A stretch of 64,000 nucleotides of DNA from Misgurnus anguillicaudatus (taxonomy: Eukaryota; Chordata; Actinopteri; Cypriniformes; Cobitidae): the NCBI RefSeq assembly GCF_027580225.2, contig NC_073339.2, positions 42,080,501 through 42,144,500 on the forward strand, in the 5' to 3' direction. This document shows, piece after piece, positions 21,271-33,529 of the stretch. A program made the translations under genes and the position numbers. Every line of letters begins with the position of its first letter. The first letter of the stretch is position 1. The notes under the pieces are model-generated. The model was not told the DNA's origin. It worked only from the letters and a program-made list of their open reading frames with translations, and made no database searches.

Positions 21271-22183
21271 GGGTGATTCTCACGAAACCATTGAAACACC
21301 ACGGCACTAATGATTTTAGCTTTAAAATGTGTAATATAGTAACATTAAAAAGCATCAGAATTAACACAATACTGTACTGTGTTCTACCTTGCACAATGTG
21401 TGATTTCAACACAAGAATTTATAATTGTAAATTTTATCTCATTTTCTGCTGAAATTCTCATTACCGCAATGTGTCCGGCTGTGTTTGAACATGCGTTATG
21501 TTGTAATTTAATCAAATTAACACAAAAATATTAGGAAAAAAAATAAATAGATGTTTTGCTAGACTACTTTAGATGACAGAAAAAATATTTACTGAATATT
21601 CATGTATAATAATAATGAAGAAAAATTAGGAAAATGATGTGTCCATGCCTGATGTTCTCATCCTCCGCAACACTTTTTGAGAACAGTTTAAGCACACATA
21701 CAGAATTTTAATAAAGTTTGATTTTGAGTGACCAAGCACATGGACCAGTTACTTCAAGATGGCTACCAGGTAAGATCATTTTTTTACAGTTAATTTGAAA
21801 TATTGTCTTGTCAGAATGCTTACACGACATTTTGATTATCATTACCGCAACAGATGCTTATTAAATGTTAATTTAATTAATAGAAGTATAATACTTTGAT
21901 TTTAAATGCATGTGCAGAATCTCCAAATTATGTTCTTTCAGGTTTGTCATGTCATTTTGAAAATATGTCAGTGTTGATGTTTTCTGACTGTTGCGGTAAT
22001 GAGATTAATTTTTTAAATTATGTTACAAAAAGTGTTAAATGATAAGTAAAAGTTTTTAAATTAATGTTCCCATTTACTCCAGACTTTGTTTTTCAATGTC
22101 TGGTGGGAAAAAAAGTAAATTTAAGCAATTTTTACATTTTCATGCTTGACATTTTTAAAACCAAGTTTTCGTGAGAATCACCC
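21271..22183. mobile_element. TIR element, 0.9 kb (GGGTGATTCTCACG tips)
   Basis: The tips GGGTGATTCTCACGAAACC and AGTTTTCGTGAGAATCACCC are inverted and flanked by ATAT on each side. The word CATTACCGCAA occurs near 21461 and 21841 and inverted near 21990. These may be subterminal protein-binding repeats. The interior has no transposase-like frame, so it is presumably non-autonomous. Confidence 0.8.
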
Positions 22184-23445
22184 ATATAGGGTATATGTGA
22201 GATTTCAATTGGGCTTGCAGCCCAAGTTACTTAGTTTATGTTTGGGTTTATCAGCCAGACATGTCTAGTGTTAGCTTTTATTATAAAACACTGTAAACCA
22301 ATCTTCTGTTTCTCACTGTATACAAATCTCTCAAAACTTCAGACAGACAGTAAATGAAAAAGCATGAACCATTTGATTAATCACTTGCCTAGAGTCGATC
22401 TAACAGAGAGCAAACACAAAATGAGGCAATCAATACACAAAGGCGCTTCTCCTGTCAAACATTTTGCAAAATGCACTTTTTACCGAGCCATTTGTCCCAT
22501 AGTCACACTTTATAACTCTGACCTCCGTAAAGACAGGTTAGCACCAAATCTATTTTACATTTAGAGGGACTGAGAACAAAGTGCTCGTTTTTGTATTTTT
22601 TCAATTGTCCCTGAAAGGCCCTTGACACCAAACCTAACACAGTACCTGTCCCAGCAAACAGTCTGAATGAAAATGCCTTTTCTTTGTCTGCAACTTGGTT
22701 TTGTTTCCTATTTTCCCAATTCACATTCTAATGAAAGGTCAGCTTGTATTTTCTCTTTCTTTTTATTCTTTTTAGAAAGGGAGTTATTCAGATAGTGACC
22801 TTATCAATGTGTGTTTGTATTGCCACCACCACAAAAGGGTGTTCGGAACAATATTTGACCTTTTGGCTAACAACAAGTTTTTGTTGATGTTAAAACCTCC
22901 GTCAAGTCCACACGAAACTGAAAACGACTGCTTTTTGGAAAGACAGAAGTTTAGAATAGTTAAAAGAAAAACTTTCAAGAAAAATATCTGACGGCAGCCG
23001 GATCTTGCAGACATGGTGGTCCTAACAGAGCACGACTGCTACAGAAAATCTGGTGGTGCCGTCGTTTCTATTCTGCTCTTCTTTCTTTCATCCTTTCGTT
23101 CTCAACGGACCTTCAATTATTTTGCCGCTCCCACACTTGTCGAAGAGACATCAAACCCTACGAGCGAGTAACAGCAGGTCCCGCTGAGCTTTCTTTGGTG
23201 AAGATCAACTCCATCCATCTTTTAACTTGCCTCTTTTTAGGACTTATCTATTAATACAGTTCTTTATAAACTTTCAGTTTTTTTGGTGCTCTAGCTCGTT
23301 AGCTTTCCCACGTTTAAACGCAAAACTGTATACTTATTTTACCTAAAAAGTGCATACTGGTTCCAAAATGTATTAGGACATTTTAAAAAGGTACCATACC
23401 AGTGACAACTTTGTACCTTTTTTCTAAGAGTGAGTATGGTCAAAT
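22184..23445. other. Unique DNA with one small repeat remnant
   Basis: At about 23370-23432 the words GGTACCATACCAGTGACAAC and TTTGTACCTTTTTTCTAAGA resemble one end of a common cyprinid MITE. The rest shows no repeat. Overlapping 60-76-codon frames on both strands at 22784-23014 are probably accidental. Confidence 0.4.
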
Positions 23446-24159
23446 TAAAGGAAAACACCCCCGTTTCTCAACACTTCACTATTTTCTTACCCCAACTTAG
23501 ACGAATCAATATATACCTATCTCCTTTCAATGCGTGCAATAAATTTTTGTACAGCGCGTTGTGAATGTGTTAGCATAGTAGCCTAGCCCCATTCATTCCT
23601 TAGAATCCAAACAGGGATGAATTTAGAAGGCACCAAACCCTTCCATGTTTTCCCTATTTAAAGACTGTTACATGAGTAGTTACATAAGTAAGTATGGTGG
23701 CATAAAATAAAACGTGGCGATTTTTTAAGCAGATAAAAATGAGAACAAAGCACTTAGTTTGCAGCACTCCAACCTCGGTGCAGTAATATCATCGCAGTAA
23801 TATCATCAACTCCTGACTCCTCCCCCTCTCGCTCAAACTTCCTTCAATATTACTGCGCCTGAGGTCGAGTGCTGCAAACTAAGTGTTCTTTCGCCACAAT
23901 ATAGTTCTCATTTTTATTTTGTGCCACCATACACATGTAACTACTCTTTAAATAGAGAAAAAAAGTGTTTGGTGGCTTCTAAATTAATCCCTGTTTGGAT
24001 CCTAAGGAATGAATGGTGCTAGGCTAAATGCTAACACATTCACGACGCGCTGTACAAAGATTAGGTGCACACATTAAAAAAAGATAGACAAATTAATACA
24101 CACCCAAGTTGAGGTAAGAACATAGTAAAATATTGATAAACGGTGGTGTTTTCCTTTAA
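23446..24159. mobile_element. Foldback element family B, copy 1
   Basis: The ends are TTAAAGGAAAACACC and GGTGTTTTCCTTTAA. The arms remain inverted inward almost to the centre: GCGTTGTGAATGTGTTAGCA on the left against TGCTAACACATTCACGACGC on the right. The centre is near 23820. The TTAAAGGRR tip fits T2/Kolobok-like MITEs. A second member at 56789-57519 shares GCCCCATTCATT and the arm layout. Confidence 0.85.
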
Positions 24160-24990
24160 ACACCAAAATTGACTGTTTTTGCTCTGTTTATATAAAGTAC
24201 AGCCATCAAATTTGCCTTCAGGCTTAAATAAATTACATTTCTGTCCTTGTTTGGTCCAATATATAACAAAAAACAATTAAAATGCACAACTTTAGAACAT
24301 GCAAGTAAATGAATGACGTGAATTCATGTTAATTTTGTAATATGCATTTAAATATATACTTTTTACAAATTTTTGGCTAATATTTTGCTTTAAGACATTT
24401 AACTCCTCTTTTTAGGGTAAAAAACATGCAGAATTAGCTTGGGTTTCCCCATGCTGCCTTGCACGCAAATGTATTCACGCTGCAAGTCTAGCATAAAAAC
24501 TGAAATAGTGGACCAATCACAGAAAGGGGAGGGGGCAGCAAGATGATGACGACGTCTATTCGACACACCGAAGAAGTTTTGTTTATCCAAGGTGGGAGCA
24601 GATGCGAAGTTACTTTTCAATGCAGCACAGTGCCACTAAGTTGTGTTGCTTTTCAATATCAATATACAGCTACCGGTTTAGTTGCATAGCTTTCAGCTGT
24701 GTGCACACGTAACCAATAAAAGTTGTTTACGCTTGAATTGATGTCGCTCTACATACGTCATCTCGTACAGTATAATTGATACAATTGGCTATGAGCTACA
24801 TACAGACGCATTTGATACACATTCGTAGGGCCCAATAAACAGCTCTGGGCATTCGTAAACCACGCCTCAAATACGAGAAAATGAGCATAGGGTTCCCAGA
24901 CCACGTCGCATTCTCTATGAGACTGGTCTGGTGTTAGCCAGGCTAATGCATAATGTACATATGCAAAAAATGTGTGTTAAATATGATTAA
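24160..24990. other. No gene; small stem near 24895-24945
   Basis: CCCAGACCACGTC and GACTGGTCTGG near 24897-24931 form a short imperfect stem, probably a repeat remnant. The remainder is unrecognised. Confidence 0.4.
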
Positions 24991-25296
24991 TTTGTAGCAT
25001 TAGCCAAAAATACAATGAATGGCTGAAAATTATCGATTTTTCGTTAATGCAGAAAATTATTAGGATATTAAGTAAAGATCATTTTCAGTGAATTTCCTTA
25101 TTAAAAAAAAATATTTTTGTGAGTGGATGCAGTTGCTAATGACTTCATTTGAAAGTTTTAAAGGCGTTTTTCTCAATATTTTGATTTTTTTGCACTCTCA
25201 GATTGCAGATTTTCAGACAATTGTATTTTGGCCAAATATTGTCGACCAACATAACAATACATCAATCCTATGACTGGTTTTGTGGTTCAGCGTTAT
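24991..25296 (-). mobile_element. Cyprinid TGTGACC TIR element, copy 4 (truncated)
   Basis: Opposite orientation to the 4583 copy. It begins inside the element at TTTGTAGCATTAGCCAAAAA, continues through TTAGGATATTAAGTAAAGAT and CAATATTTTGATTTTTTTGC, and ends ATGACTGGTTTTGTGGTTCA. The tip at 24991 is missing. Confidence 0.7.
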
Positions 25297-25316
25297 TGTG
25301 TGTCTGCAAATGTAAA

Positions 25317-25382
<66 letters not shown>
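25317..25382. repeat. Compound (TC)n(AC)n microsatellite
   Basis: About 13 TC units followed directly by about 20 CA units. Long low-complexity frames across it are artefacts. Confidence 0.95.
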
Positions 25383-27293
<1,911 letters not shown>

Positions 27294-27317
27294 AAAAAAA
27301 AAAAAAAAAAAAAAAAA
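27294..27317. repeat. Poly(A) tract
   Basis: About 24 consecutive A residues. No recognisable retrotransposon precedes it. Confidence 0.9.
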
Positions 27318-27634
27318 GAGGATGTAATGTACAAATGAGGATGACCTAATGTAATGCAGTTATCTTAATCTAAATGAAAGGAAATATTACAAGTTTAATT
27401 ACAGAAATATCAAAACAAAAATGTGACCCTGAACCACAAAACTAGTAATAAGGGTCATTTTAAAATTAAGATTATACACCTAAAAGCTTAATGCACTGAT
27501 GTATGGTTTGTTGGGATAGGACAAATATTGGAAAATCTGGAGTCTGAGGGTGCAAAAAAATCTAAATATTAAGAAAATCGCCTTTAAAAATGTAGCAACA
27601 CCTATTACTAATGATAATTACATGTTTTATATTT

Positions 27635-27957
27635 CAGGGCTCCAGACTAACTTTTTTCACTAGGAGCACAGTGGGCCCCAACTGAAAATATTAGGGGTGC
27701 AACCAGAAAATTTAGGGGTACACACCAAAAATCAACATACTTACCAAATATTCACATTTCTACTAATTTCCACTGTATTACTAATAAATAATTTAATGAC
27801 AGATGCAGAAAGTACAATGTGCTGTTTCAAATTCAGTGTCACATCACAAAAAAGGTCAAATTTACTGGTCGCACATGTGCGACGATGTAAAATTCAGTGG
27901 CACACTCTCAAATTTTGTTGGCAAAATGCCACCATTTGGTAGCAGTCTGGAGCCCTG
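27635..27957. mobile_element. hAT-like element with 5-bp TSD
   Basis: The tips CAGGGCTCCAGACTAAC and CAGTCTGGAGCCCTG are inverted. TATTT directly repeats on both sides (27630-27634, 27958-27962), while the wider octamers do not match. A 5-bp duplication is used by a hAT lineage reported from zebrafish (hAT5, from memory). It is non-coding. Confidence 0.75.
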
Positions 27958-28007
27958 TATTTACAGTAGGAAATGTACAAAATATTTTCAAGGAACATGA
28001 TCTTTAC

Positions 28008-28088
28008 TTAACTCTTTCCCCGCCTTTGACGAGTTAACTCATCAATTAAGAGAAAACGCTTCTCTGCCAATGACAAGTTTTTCACTGC
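28008..28088 (+). mobile_element. ACTCTTTCC element fragment
   Basis: TTAACTCTTTCCCCGCCTTT and CAATTAAGAGAAAACGCTTC match the first 80 bp of the 49094-49561 element. The remainder is absent. Confidence 0.65.
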
Positions 28089-28270
28089 TTTTTTTGTGGT
28101 CAGGTCACAAATATCCAATAAGATTTTATGTTCTTCTGAGCATATACATGCATTTTTCTTAAATGAAAGTAGCAATAACAATAGCAAACGGCATTGAACA
28201 CAAATGTTTTAAAACTAATAAAATAATGCTGCTACAGTGTCAACAGATCCGGTGTGGATTTTTACAAATA

Positions 28271-28985
28271 CTAAACATGACCCGGTTTCCTTTTGAGCTC
28301 CGTAACCTGAAGGTTAAAGTCTGTAAGTTTAAGCTCCACACAAAGACCGCCAGCAGAGCCAATGAAACTCTCCAGAGGCAGTTGAATTGATCGGTTAATG
28401 ATGTCCAGCGTGTGAAGATGCAATGTCTGTGCTTTTCTACTGCTGTGGCTTTAGACAGTTTGCAGATCTGCCCAACACAGTCAGCTGTATTCCCATGTCA
28501 TGTGTAACCAGACAATATTTTAGAGATGAAACATCCAGGTGTTCATCAAAGAACACGGTTCCATACTTTTGACTGTGATTGTATGTTTGCTGATAAATCT
28601 GCATATTAATGCTGTGCTGCCTCCGGTTCTAAAATGACAGATAGGGCTTGATACCGTCAAAGGAACCATCAAACCATTTTTGAGGATATGCAGTCCATTT
28701 CTTGATCAGTCATTGGAAGTGCTGATGCATGAGAGCAGATGGCTTTCCAGCGATCTTTACCACTTTGTCCATAACCTCATTAAGATCTGAATTTGACATT
28801 TTTGCACAGAGCTTTTCTTGGTGAATTATTCAGCGTAATTTCATGATGGAAAGACCCAGTTTTTCCTCAATTATCTCGATGGCTTCTCATGTGTGCAGAT
28901 CACGGTCAAAGATTAATCTGCAAAGATCTTTCCGATGCAAATCCTTCACTTCTCAAAATGGTCTGGCTGTCACAGACCTTTTGTT
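28271..28985 (-). pseudogene. Degraded protein-coding remnant, family unrecognised
   Basis: On the minus strand, one frame from about 28985 down to 28437 reads as protein-like sequence interrupted by five in-frame stops before its terminal TAG. Sample segments: DLHRKDLCRLIFDRDL, IEIIEEKLGLSIMKLR, LNEVMDKVVKIAGKPSALMH, YPQKWFDGSFDGIKPYLSF, YGTVFFDEHLDVSSLKYCLV. After that TAG a shifted frame continues with LHTLDIINRSIQLPLESF and LCVELKLTDFNLQVTELK, ending at a TAG at 28271-28273. Several stops are TGA that could derive from CGA by C-to-T change. About 235 codons run without introns. That suggests a retrocopy, a decayed transposon-borne gene or a single large exon remnant. I do not recognise the family. 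The A1 foldback element lies immediately upstream of it. Chance is possible but less likely given the composition. Confidence 0.45.
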
Positions 28986-29030
28986 TTGTCAAGCACTGAA
29001 TGAATGAGTAAACCCTTTATTGTCACCGCA

Positions 29031-29918
29031 TTAAAGGAATATTCCATTTTCTTAAAAGAAAAATCCAGATAATTTACTCACCACCATGTCATCCAAAATG
29101 TTGATGTCTTTCTTTGTTCAGTCGAGAAGAAATTATGTTTTTTGAGGAAAACATTGCAGGATTTTTCTCATTTTAATGGACTTTAATAGAGCCCAACATT
29201 TAATACTTAACTCAAACTCAAGTTTCAAAGGACTATAAACGATCCCAAACGAGGCATAAGGGTCTTATCTAGCAAAACGATTGTCATTTTTGACAAGAAA
29301 AATAAAAAATATGCACTTTTAAACCACAACTTGTCGTCTAGATCCGGTCGTGATGCGGCAGCGTGACCCCACGCAATACGTCATGACGTCAAGAGGTCAC
29401 AGAGGACGAACGCGAAACTCCGCCCCAGTGTTTACAAGTGTGGAGAAAGAGGACCGTTCCGACGTTGTTGTTTATCAACTGATACTAATTAATGTCTTTG
29501 TGTCAGTTTATTGTTTACAATGGTCCGCAAATGTGCGTTTTATATATGTAACACGTGACCTCCCTACGTCACTACACGTTTACGTCAGGTTGCGCTGGAC
29601 GAAAAGTTGTGGTTTAAAAGAGCATTTTTTTATTTTTCTTGTCAAAAATGACAATCGTTTTGCTAGATAAGACCCTTATGCTTCGTTTGGGATCGTTTAT
29701 AGTCCTTTGAAACTCCGTTGAAAGAAACTGTTAAGTTTTGAGTTAAGTATTAAATGTTGGGCTCTATTAAAGTCCATCAAAATGAGAAAAATCCTGCAAT
29801 GTTTTGCTCAAAAAACATAATTTCTTCTCGACTGAACAAAGAAAGACATCAACGTTTTGGATGACATGGTGGTAAATTATCTGAATTTTTCTTTTAAGAA
29901 AATGGAATATTCCTTTAA
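29031..29918 (+). mobile_element. Foldback element family A, copy 1 (T2/Kolobok-like tips)
   Basis: The ends are TTAAAGGAATATTCCATTTT and AAAATGGAATATTCCTTTAA. The arms of more than 300 bp are inverted (GTCATCCAAAATGTTGATGT against ACATCAACGTTTTGGATGAC, TTAGCAAAACGA-type words near the centre). A central section of about 180 bp around 29400-29560 is not self-complementary. It contains CCCAGTGTTTACAAGTGTGG and AATGGTCCGCAAATGTGCGT. The core is conserved in copies at 46350-47253 (core inverted) and 59903-60701 (same orientation). The 106-codon frame over the core is discussed under rejected items. Confidence 0.9.
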
Positions 29919-30492
29919 GACACCAAAAAACTAGAAAAGTGCTTTAAAAACATACAATCCACAAATTGTCAAATAGTAAATAGAGTACAATGCAAAAAGC
30001 TTTTTTGTAAAAACCGAATGGCTTTGATAAGAAACCAATCAGTAAAGAAAACCGTTCAGAGGTGCTATAATACATCATACACACATGTAAACCAGTCGCA
30101 TACCATTCATAACTAATATGTTGCATGTAAATAGGATAATATGCACATGTTAAAGTTCCAAACAGTTATTGCACAAACCAAACAAGCTTAAACACCCATT
30201 CAGTTTATGTTGTACGGCTAAATAACAGTTTTCTGTTGACTGCCAAGCGCGGTATGTCATTTACGTCCATTTTCACATCAAGCACAACACTAAATACCCC
30301 TGCATCCTTCAGCCTAGCTGCCATTCCCTGTTATTTTTTTGTCTGTGTAACTAAACACTTCTGGGTGACATGGGAATATCTCTATTTTTATTTGACGTTC
30401 TCTTTGTTTATTAGGAAATGAAAAATACCATCTATGTAAAAGAAGAAGGCACCCTTAAGCGGCCAATCAAACCAAACGCATTTTAATTGCTT
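29919..30492. other. No recognised feature
   Basis: AT-rich DNA without repeat structure or a convincing frame. Confidence 0.45.
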
Positions 30493-31735
30493 AAAAACCA
30501 AAGACTGTACAAAAATCTGGACATAGTGTCCATGACGTCACCTATTGGTTTGTGAAGAGCTTTTTGAAGCCAATAGTTGGCGGTGCCTGCCGTCGCCATC
30601 TTGGCATCACGTCACAGTGCATCACGGTCGGATGAGTATGGGTAACGAGGCGGGACAAGGGTGAAGCTGAAGTGGCTGGTTGCTGAAACCATGCCCGCCT
30701 AGCTCGACGGTAGTGACAGCAATGGCAGTTTCCCCATCACTCAAGTGGCCATGTCCTTAATTATGCAGAACTTTAAGGGTTAATATAATTTATACTATGG
30801 GTCCGTTGAATGCTTGAATCTGATTGGCTAATGAACGTTCTGAGGTGTGCAATTATTCTCTGCGAAACGCACAGCGAACGTAGTTCCAGGCAGCTCCATA
30901 TCAGTTTGCATAGTTAACTGCAATAACGGGCTAACAAAAACAACATGACAGACGATTTTCCGGGCAATAACATCGCTGTTTAGAGATGCACAGAGGTAGC
31001 CTCGTTCACGCAATCTCTCGCGCTCTCGTTCGCCCTCTCTCTCTTTCTTTCTTTCTCTCTCTCTGTGTCTCTGTCGCTCTCTTTCTAATAACTTCATTAA
31101 TCACTGCATTAGAATGCTATCAACGGCTCAAGCCTTCATTGCCAGCTTTAAAATGAAGTTTTATAACCAGCAAAAGAGTCGTTGAATGAGACGCGGAAGA
31201 AATAGTCCTACTCATAATTTAAGTATTGATTTAAGTACAAAAACCGGACAAATCCCTTTAAATATATTATGTGATCAATGTCTTGAGGTGTGGTAACCGT
31301 AATATAAGCAGAATAATTGACTCTGGGCCGTTAAATTAATAAAAAAATAATGCACACCCGAGGTGGTGATGCGGCCACGACGCAAAGGCGATTTTTTGCA
31401 CTTAAATCGCTATTTTGAGTAGGACTATTTCTTTCCGGTCTTATTCAATGACCCCCTGTCAATTATTTCCTACTTAAACGGATGAGTAAGAAAAAAATCA
31501 CACACCTCCCAGTTGTGATGAAGTGCAAAATTTGCTATATAGACCAAAATCACTTTTTGTACCAGGCTGTAAACTTATTTATTTCTGCTTTACAGTTGGG
31601 TATTTTAACATTGGGGTCTAAGGGGATTGACTCCCTCTTGGAGCCAGTCTCTAGCAGTCAGTCGATGAATTGCAGTTTATGTCAATTCCGTGTTGGGTTC
31701 ACGATAGAGGCGGACAGCACTGCCTTTATTTAAGT
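30493..31735 (+). mobile_element. Composite repeat family C, copy 1, with insertion
   Basis: Two blocks (about 30493-30792 and 31474-31735) match, on the opposite strand, the contiguous sequence at 41487-42012. Shared words are TTGTGAAGAGCTTT, GGTTGCTGAAACCATGCCC, CTTAATTATGCA, TATATAGACCAAAATCACTT and GATGAATTGCAGTTTA. The blocks are separated by a 681-bp insertion. Tips and superfamily are not identified. Confidence 0.75.
30793..31473. mobile_element. 681-bp insertion flanked by TTA, inside family C
   Basis: TTA flanks both sides (30790-30792, 31474-31476). The copy at 41487-42012 reads straight through (ATATAATTTAAACGGATGAG read on the minus strand), giving the empty site. The insertion starts TACTATGGGTCCGTTGAATG and has GTCTTATTCAATGACCCCC near its right end, imperfect inverted ends. 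It includes a CT-rich tract (about 31008-31085) and a strong inverted pair GAAATAGTCCTACTCA (31191) and TGAGTAGGACTATTTC (31417). A TTA duplication fits a PIF/Harbinger-like element. Confidence 0.75.
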
Positions 31736-32299
31736 GACTTCAGAAAAGAGCAGTGCTCTTTTTTATATTGCTAGGCAACCACCGAGGCAGCTCACCTGTC
31801 AATCAAATATTGAAGCGTGAGCGCTCTTTTGCTGTAAACTGTCATATAGGAGAAACTTTCAAAGCCAGTGTCCTCTTTTTATCGAGGGTGAGAGGTGCAC
31901 AAACACGCAGGAGACAGTGAGTCTCTGGCTGATACGAGCTACTGTAACTTCTGTCACCCGCCTCTCCCTTAATTCGATTTCACAATGTAAAAACACTAAT
32001 GACGTTCGAGCGCTTTTCCGCTCGGAGTGCTCCTGCAAAAACGCGTGGCGTGGGAGATGGCCAAAACGCGAGGCGATTGGTGCAGATAAACAGTGCGCAT
32101 AATGCTCACTGCACATAGAAAACCATTCAAAAATGTGCCTGCCACTGCCATAAACACGTTCTGTGTGATCCACCCCTAACACATGCGGCCTTGCATGTTT
32201 TTCCATGTTTTTTGGTAGCTGTAGTTGCATTAATTTTAGAACTGGCAACGTAATGGAGGGTGCTGGTTCATTTCTTACAATAAAATTGATTGATCTTGG
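31736..32299. other. Moderately GC-rich segment, no recognised gene
   Basis: A 147-codon minus-strand frame (31859-32302) is open here, but it has no recognisable domain and runs into the SINE at its start. The sequence may be an unrecognised repeat (two GAGCGCTCTTTT-like words near 31820 and CGAGCGCTTTTCC near 32008). Confidence 0.35.
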
Positions 32300-32452
32300 C
32301 ATTTACAAGTGTACATTTGGCAGAAGCTATAACCCCGAGTGACTTACAGTGCATTCAAGTTATGATCATATTTTTAATGTGTGTGTTACTGGGAATCGAG
32401 CCCATGACCTTTGCGCTGCTCAAGGAATGCTGTACCAATTAAGCAATGGGAC
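32300..32452 (-). mobile_element. tRNA-derived SINE, minus strand
   Basis: The minus-strand head CATTGCTTAATTGGTACAGC (A-box-like) and GGTCATGGGCTCGATTCCCA (B-box-like) are followed by the family tail (plus strand ACATTTGGCAGAAGC and GTGACTTACAGTGCATTCAA). Diverged but nearly complete. Confidence 0.75.
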
Positions 32453-33032
32453 ACATAATGCTTTTAAACTGTAAATGATCACTACATTTAAATATAATGC
32501 TGAACAAACAAACAAAACCTGAACGAAATGAGGAAAGCCTACATGACAATGTAAGCAAGAGAATAATAGCAATAGTAGATCGTTCACGCATCTAAAGGAC
32601 CTTATGTAAACAGTTCTCAAATGATAATCCAAATAACAAATGCAACATTCGTAATATTCATTTAGCATGCCGTGTAAGTGTCCTACTAATTACATGCGTG
32701 TCTGAGGTTGCAAACTGCTGATCTAGTGTCAGTGCCCTGTGATCTCCTAAAAGAAAGAGCATGAGCATAGGGACTGTGAGGGGGTAAGAAACTGTGACTG
32801 GAGGAGAGGAGATGCAATTGAATAATCAGAAATATGCAAATAAAAACAAAAGACTTCAATTTAAATGCAGATTTTGACATTTTGCCTCAGATGAAAAAGA
32901 ACAACAGGATGAGAGGCAGAGTAAATATCAAAACAATTATCAAGGGTTTACTTTCACTTATCTCAGTAAACTACACACACGCATAAAGCATAGACATATA
33001 CACATCAATCCATCAATCAATCTATCTCTATC
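32453..33032. other. No recognised feature
   Basis: AT-rich DNA; small frames on the minus strand (82 and 64 codons) show no motif. A short degenerate ATCAATC/TCTATC tract precedes 33033. Confidence 0.45.
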
Positions 33033-33415
33033 TACAGTACTGTGCAACAGTCTAAGGCCAACACCACCAGCTTTATTTTTAGCAAAGTTTTAATGTCCAA
33101 TTATATTTATTTCTCACTCTTTATATTAAGATCTAAACAGAAAATATAGGAAAAATTTAAACAAAAAATGTTTAGAGCTTAATATCTTCTTCAGGCATCA
33201 GTCAATATTAAGTGTGACCTCCTTTGGCACTAAATACATCTTGAGCTTTTTTGAGGAGATTTAAGTCCTGAAGTCATTCGATTAGAATCAAAAATTGCAT
33301 TTCATTTCATTTAGGTTTAAAGCTCACACTGTTTCTGCATTTCTGACGTTAACCTGGAGTACCTATAGAGTAATATTACATCTTTTATATCTCCGAAGAG
33401 TCTTTAGTTTAATCA
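33033..33415. mobile_element. Tc1/mariner-like element, one end only
   Basis: It starts TACAGTACTGTGCAACAGTC, TAAGGCCA, a terminal sequence I associate with a widespread fish mariner/Tc1-like family. It continues with AAGTGTGACCTCCTTTGGCA and GAAGTCATTCGATTAGAATC before losing similarity near 33415. The other terminus is missing. Confidence 0.55.
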
Positions 33416-33529
33416 GATTTATAAAAGAAAGATTAGCTTTACCGATTTATTTCGACAACGTACGAAAAATGAAGAAGGAGGAGTTACTACCGCGGGAGGA
33501 GCGAGTACGAGTCATGCAACGCTATAGAC

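Larger units (their letters stand above)
27422..28109 (+). mobile_element. Cyprinid TGTGACC TIR element, copy 3, with two insertions
   Basis: It begins TGTGACCCTGAACCACAAAA and ends TTTTTGTGGTCAGGTCACA. Internal words (GGACAAATATTGGAAAATCT, GGAACATGATCTTTACTTAA) follow the order of copy 1. It carries a 323-bp hAT-like element (27635-27957) and a fragment of the ACTCTTTCC element (28008-28088). Confidence 0.75.

Noticed and set aside
21755..21775. Exon-intron-like boundary (GGCTACCAGGTAAGATC)
   Set aside because: It lies inside the TIR element 21271-22183 and no open frame extends upstream.
29350..29670. 106-codon plus-strand frame similar to a 99-codon minus-strand frame at 46602-46901 (shared RTRNSAPVFTSV, CLQWSANV, FIYVTRDLPTSL)
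   Set aside because: The similarity follows from both lying over the core of foldback family A, inverted between copies. The third copy (59903-60701) does not keep the frame, and the frame runs into the inverted arm. I treat it as a repeat-derived open frame, though a decayed gene origin for the core is not excluded.
31859..32302. 147-codon minus-strand frame
   Set aside because: Its start lies in SINE sequence, composition is not protein-like over its length and no domain is recognised.
32300..32452. Possible tRNA gene (A and B boxes on the minus strand)
   Set aside because: Followed by the shared SINE tail and not able to form a proper cloverleaf; it is a SINE head.
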